The notes under the pieces are model-generated. The model made no database searches, was not told the DNA's origin, and saw only the letters and a program-made list of their open reading frames with translations. Shown in pieces: positions 62,531 through 64,000 of a stretch of DNA of 64,000 nucleotides. This DNA comes from Parabacteroides chinchillae (lineage in GTDB: Bacteria > Bacteroidota > Bacteroidia > Bacteroidales > Tannerellaceae). Position 1 is the first letter of the stretch. Each line of letters starts with the position of its first letter. The stretch lies in contig NZ_FNVS01000009.1 in assembly GCF_900108035.1 (NCBI RefSeq), forward strand, positions 1 to 64,000, written 5' to 3'. The position numbers were made by a program, and so were the translations under genes.

Positions 62531-63994
62531 TTACAGTTCCGGGGAAGTTCCTCCACAGGGATGAATAAGAACAAACCGGGCGCCATCAGTATAAGACGAA
62601 TCAATAAAAATAGAACCACCTAACCGCTCAGCTATAATACTGCAAATAGATAACCCTAAGCCTGTTCCTGGTTTATAGTCATCTAATTTTTCAAACCGCT
62701 TAAATACGGCAGCTTGTTTATCTAAAGGAATACCACACCCCGTATCTGTTACAGTAATTCGGACATTCTGCCCGTCCGCCTCTTGTTTATATGAAAGGTT
62801 TATTTCTCCTTCGGTTGTAAATTTTGCGGCATTAGTCAATAAATTGGTTAACAACTGTTGCAAACGTAGAACATCAGTATATACCACAACACTATTTTGA
62901 TCAGGAGTAAAAGTAAGCCGGACACCTTCAGGTATACGGTAACGTATACTATCAAGTGCTTTCCTGCAACATTCCAACAAAGAATAACGTTTCATCTTAA
63001 AAGCCATATCTCCTGTTTCCATCTGGGATAAATCCAAAACATCATTAATCAATGTCAATAACAGGTCCGTATTATTCCTGATCACCTTAGAATATTCTTC
63101 CTTTTCTTCAAAACTCGATTCTCCATCTATCAACAAACCCGAAAATCCTACAATTGCATTTAACGGAGTACGTATTTCATGACTCATATTCGCCACAAAA
63201 GTACTTTTCATCTGACTGGCTTCTTCTGCACTATTTCTCTCCTGAATTAACCGGTTTTCCGACTTTAACAATGATTTTTTTTCATGCAGCAATTCATTTT
63301 TAAGACGTTGGGCACGACGAATATAGACATATAACACATAGAGTAGCACCAACAAAATAATAATAACAGACAGTGACAACAGCAGTTGATCTTGTTTATG
63401 GCTCATCCGCTTGTTCGCGTACTCCAATTCGCGACTCTGCGACTCCCGCTCATTTATTTTATGCAAAGTCCGTAGCTGATTTACCTGGCGCAAAAAAGTT
63501 TCTGTATTCTTTGCCTGGTCATAACTATAAATCTCATCATACAAAAACATGACTTCCTTTAGTTTTCCCTGTTCTTTTAAGATATCAGCCTTCAATTGAA
63601 GTTCATCAGGAAGACGTTCTACTTCCAATATTTTGTCTATATAATAAAGGGCTAATACATGATCTTTTGTCGCTTTATAATAAGATGCCTTCGAAAACAA
63701 ATAAACCAATTCTGCATAATCGCCGTCTGTAAATATATTTCCGGCATACACATTTGCGCTATCCAAAGCTTCTTTAGCCCGGTCAATTTTACCTTCACGC
63801 GTATATAAGTCCACACACAAACTATAATATAACCCATATTCCCGTTTAACCGGATATGTATCTCCGATCTCTTCATTCAACTTTTCCTGTTCTTTAATAA
63901 GGGCTAAATATTTATCCGCTATTTGTTCTGCCTGTTCAAACAGGCGAACCCGATAACAAGATTCTAATTGCAAACTAATCATACGTAATTGCAT
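62531..63994 (-). CDS. Membrane-bound sensor histidine kinase, 5' end probably beyond the window
   Basis: The visible part is 487 residues. The first 190 are helical TPR-like repeats (DRAKEALDSANVYAGNIF, ALYYIDKILEVERLPDELQLKADILKEQGKLKEVMFLYDEIY). One membrane helix follows (about 204-224), then a coiled-coil linker. The HisKA domain has phospho-acceptor His272 (ANMSHEIRTPLNAIVGFS). The HATPase domain has NLLTNAAKFT (N box), VTDTGCGIP (G1), FKRFEKLDDYKPGTGLGLSIC (F and G2 boxes). No receiver domain follows. The frame stays open to the right edge upstream of the first Met, so a signal peptide and more TPR repeats are probably missing. Its output partner is not visible. Confidence 0.88.
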   Translation of the reverse strand: MQLRMISLQLESCYRVRLFEQAEQIADKYLALIKEQEKLNEEIGDTYPVKREYGLYYSLCVDLYTREGKIDRAKEALDSANVYAGNIFTDGDYAELVYLFSKASYYKATKDHVLALYYIDKILEVERLPDELQLKADILKEQGKLKEVMFLYDEIYSYDQAKNTETFLRQVNQLRTLHKINERESQSRELEYANKRMSHKQDQLLLSLSVIIILLVLLYVLYVYIRRAQRLKNELLHEKKSLLKSENRLIQERNSAEEASQMKSTFVANMSHEIRTPLNAIVGFSGLLIDGESSFEEKEEYSKVIRNNTDLLLTLINDVLDLSQMETGDMAFKMKRYSLLECCRKALDSIRYRIPEGVRLTFTPDQNSVVVYTDVLRLQQLLTNLLTNAAKFTTEGEINLSYKQEADGQNVRITVTDTGCGIPLDKQAAVFKRFEKLDDYKPGTGLGLSICSIIAERLGGSIFIDSSYTDGARFVLIHPCGGTSPEL

Positions 63995-64000
63995 GTCTAA

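Overview
The window looks like chromosome of a gut-type Bacteroidales bacterium, most likely Parabacteroides or a close Tannerellaceae relative; genus is inferred from gene content, not proven. The evidence is two SusC/SusD pairs run by ECF sigma/FecR anti-sigma couples, NigD-, DUF1080-, DUF4890-, DUF6249- and DUF6562-type proteins, a DUF4492-cydAB operon, and many promoters of the Bacteroidetes primary-sigma type (TAnnTTTG at -7). No tRNA, CRISPR array, insertion sequence or prophage was recognised.

Layout. (1) 1-1240: tandem minus-strand promoters and a boxA-like leader that probably feed an rRNA operon beyond the left edge, then a three-gene HU-like operon. (2) 1.4-5.5 kb: a visibly GC-richer surface-appendage operon (OmpA/DUF3575 protein and two DUF6562 lipoproteins), with a (TG)37 microsatellite upstream. 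(3) 6.3-10.4 kb: two DUF1080 lipoproteins, a LytTR regulator remnant, a DUF4838 lipoprotein and a DUF4890 periplasmic protein. (4) 10.4-27.6 kb: a polysaccharide utilisation locus with SusC/D pair 1, FecR and a divergent ECF sigma, a DUF4855/GH16-like protein, a GH16 lipoprotein, SusC/D pair 2, a PIG-L deacetylase, and a second FecR/ECF pair. A plus-strand promoter and a hairpin terminator lie opposite the 5' end of each susC, predicting two short antisense RNAs. (5) 27.7-37.2 kb: an outer-membrane barrel protein, surE-lpxB, a NigD-like lipoprotein, and two further ECF sigma operons. (6) 37.5-42.2 kb: two Gfo/Idh/MocA dehydrogenases, a DUF1080 lipoprotein and a DoxX protein, resembling the 3-keto-glycoside pathway. 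(7) 42.6-64 kb: mainly core genes: DUF4492-cydAB, rnz, cls, rsmD, a RecD-like helicase, rsmI, a YjjG-type nucleotidase, apbE, prfC, rfbD, a Mur-ligase-like protein, a LysE exporter, a CBM9-like protein, a DUF6249 protein and a histidine kinase cut by the right edge.

The most unusual signal is a set of five intergenic arrays (near 6.1, 30.6, 37.4, 42.4 and 60.5 kb). Each has 3 to 6 degenerate units at a 22-bp period. The core differs between arrays, except that the 6.1 and 60.5 kb arrays share one. None is explained by coding sequence. The next most interesting are the paired antisense RNAs, the microsatellite upstream of the surface operon, and the DUF4855 protein with a GH16-like tail.
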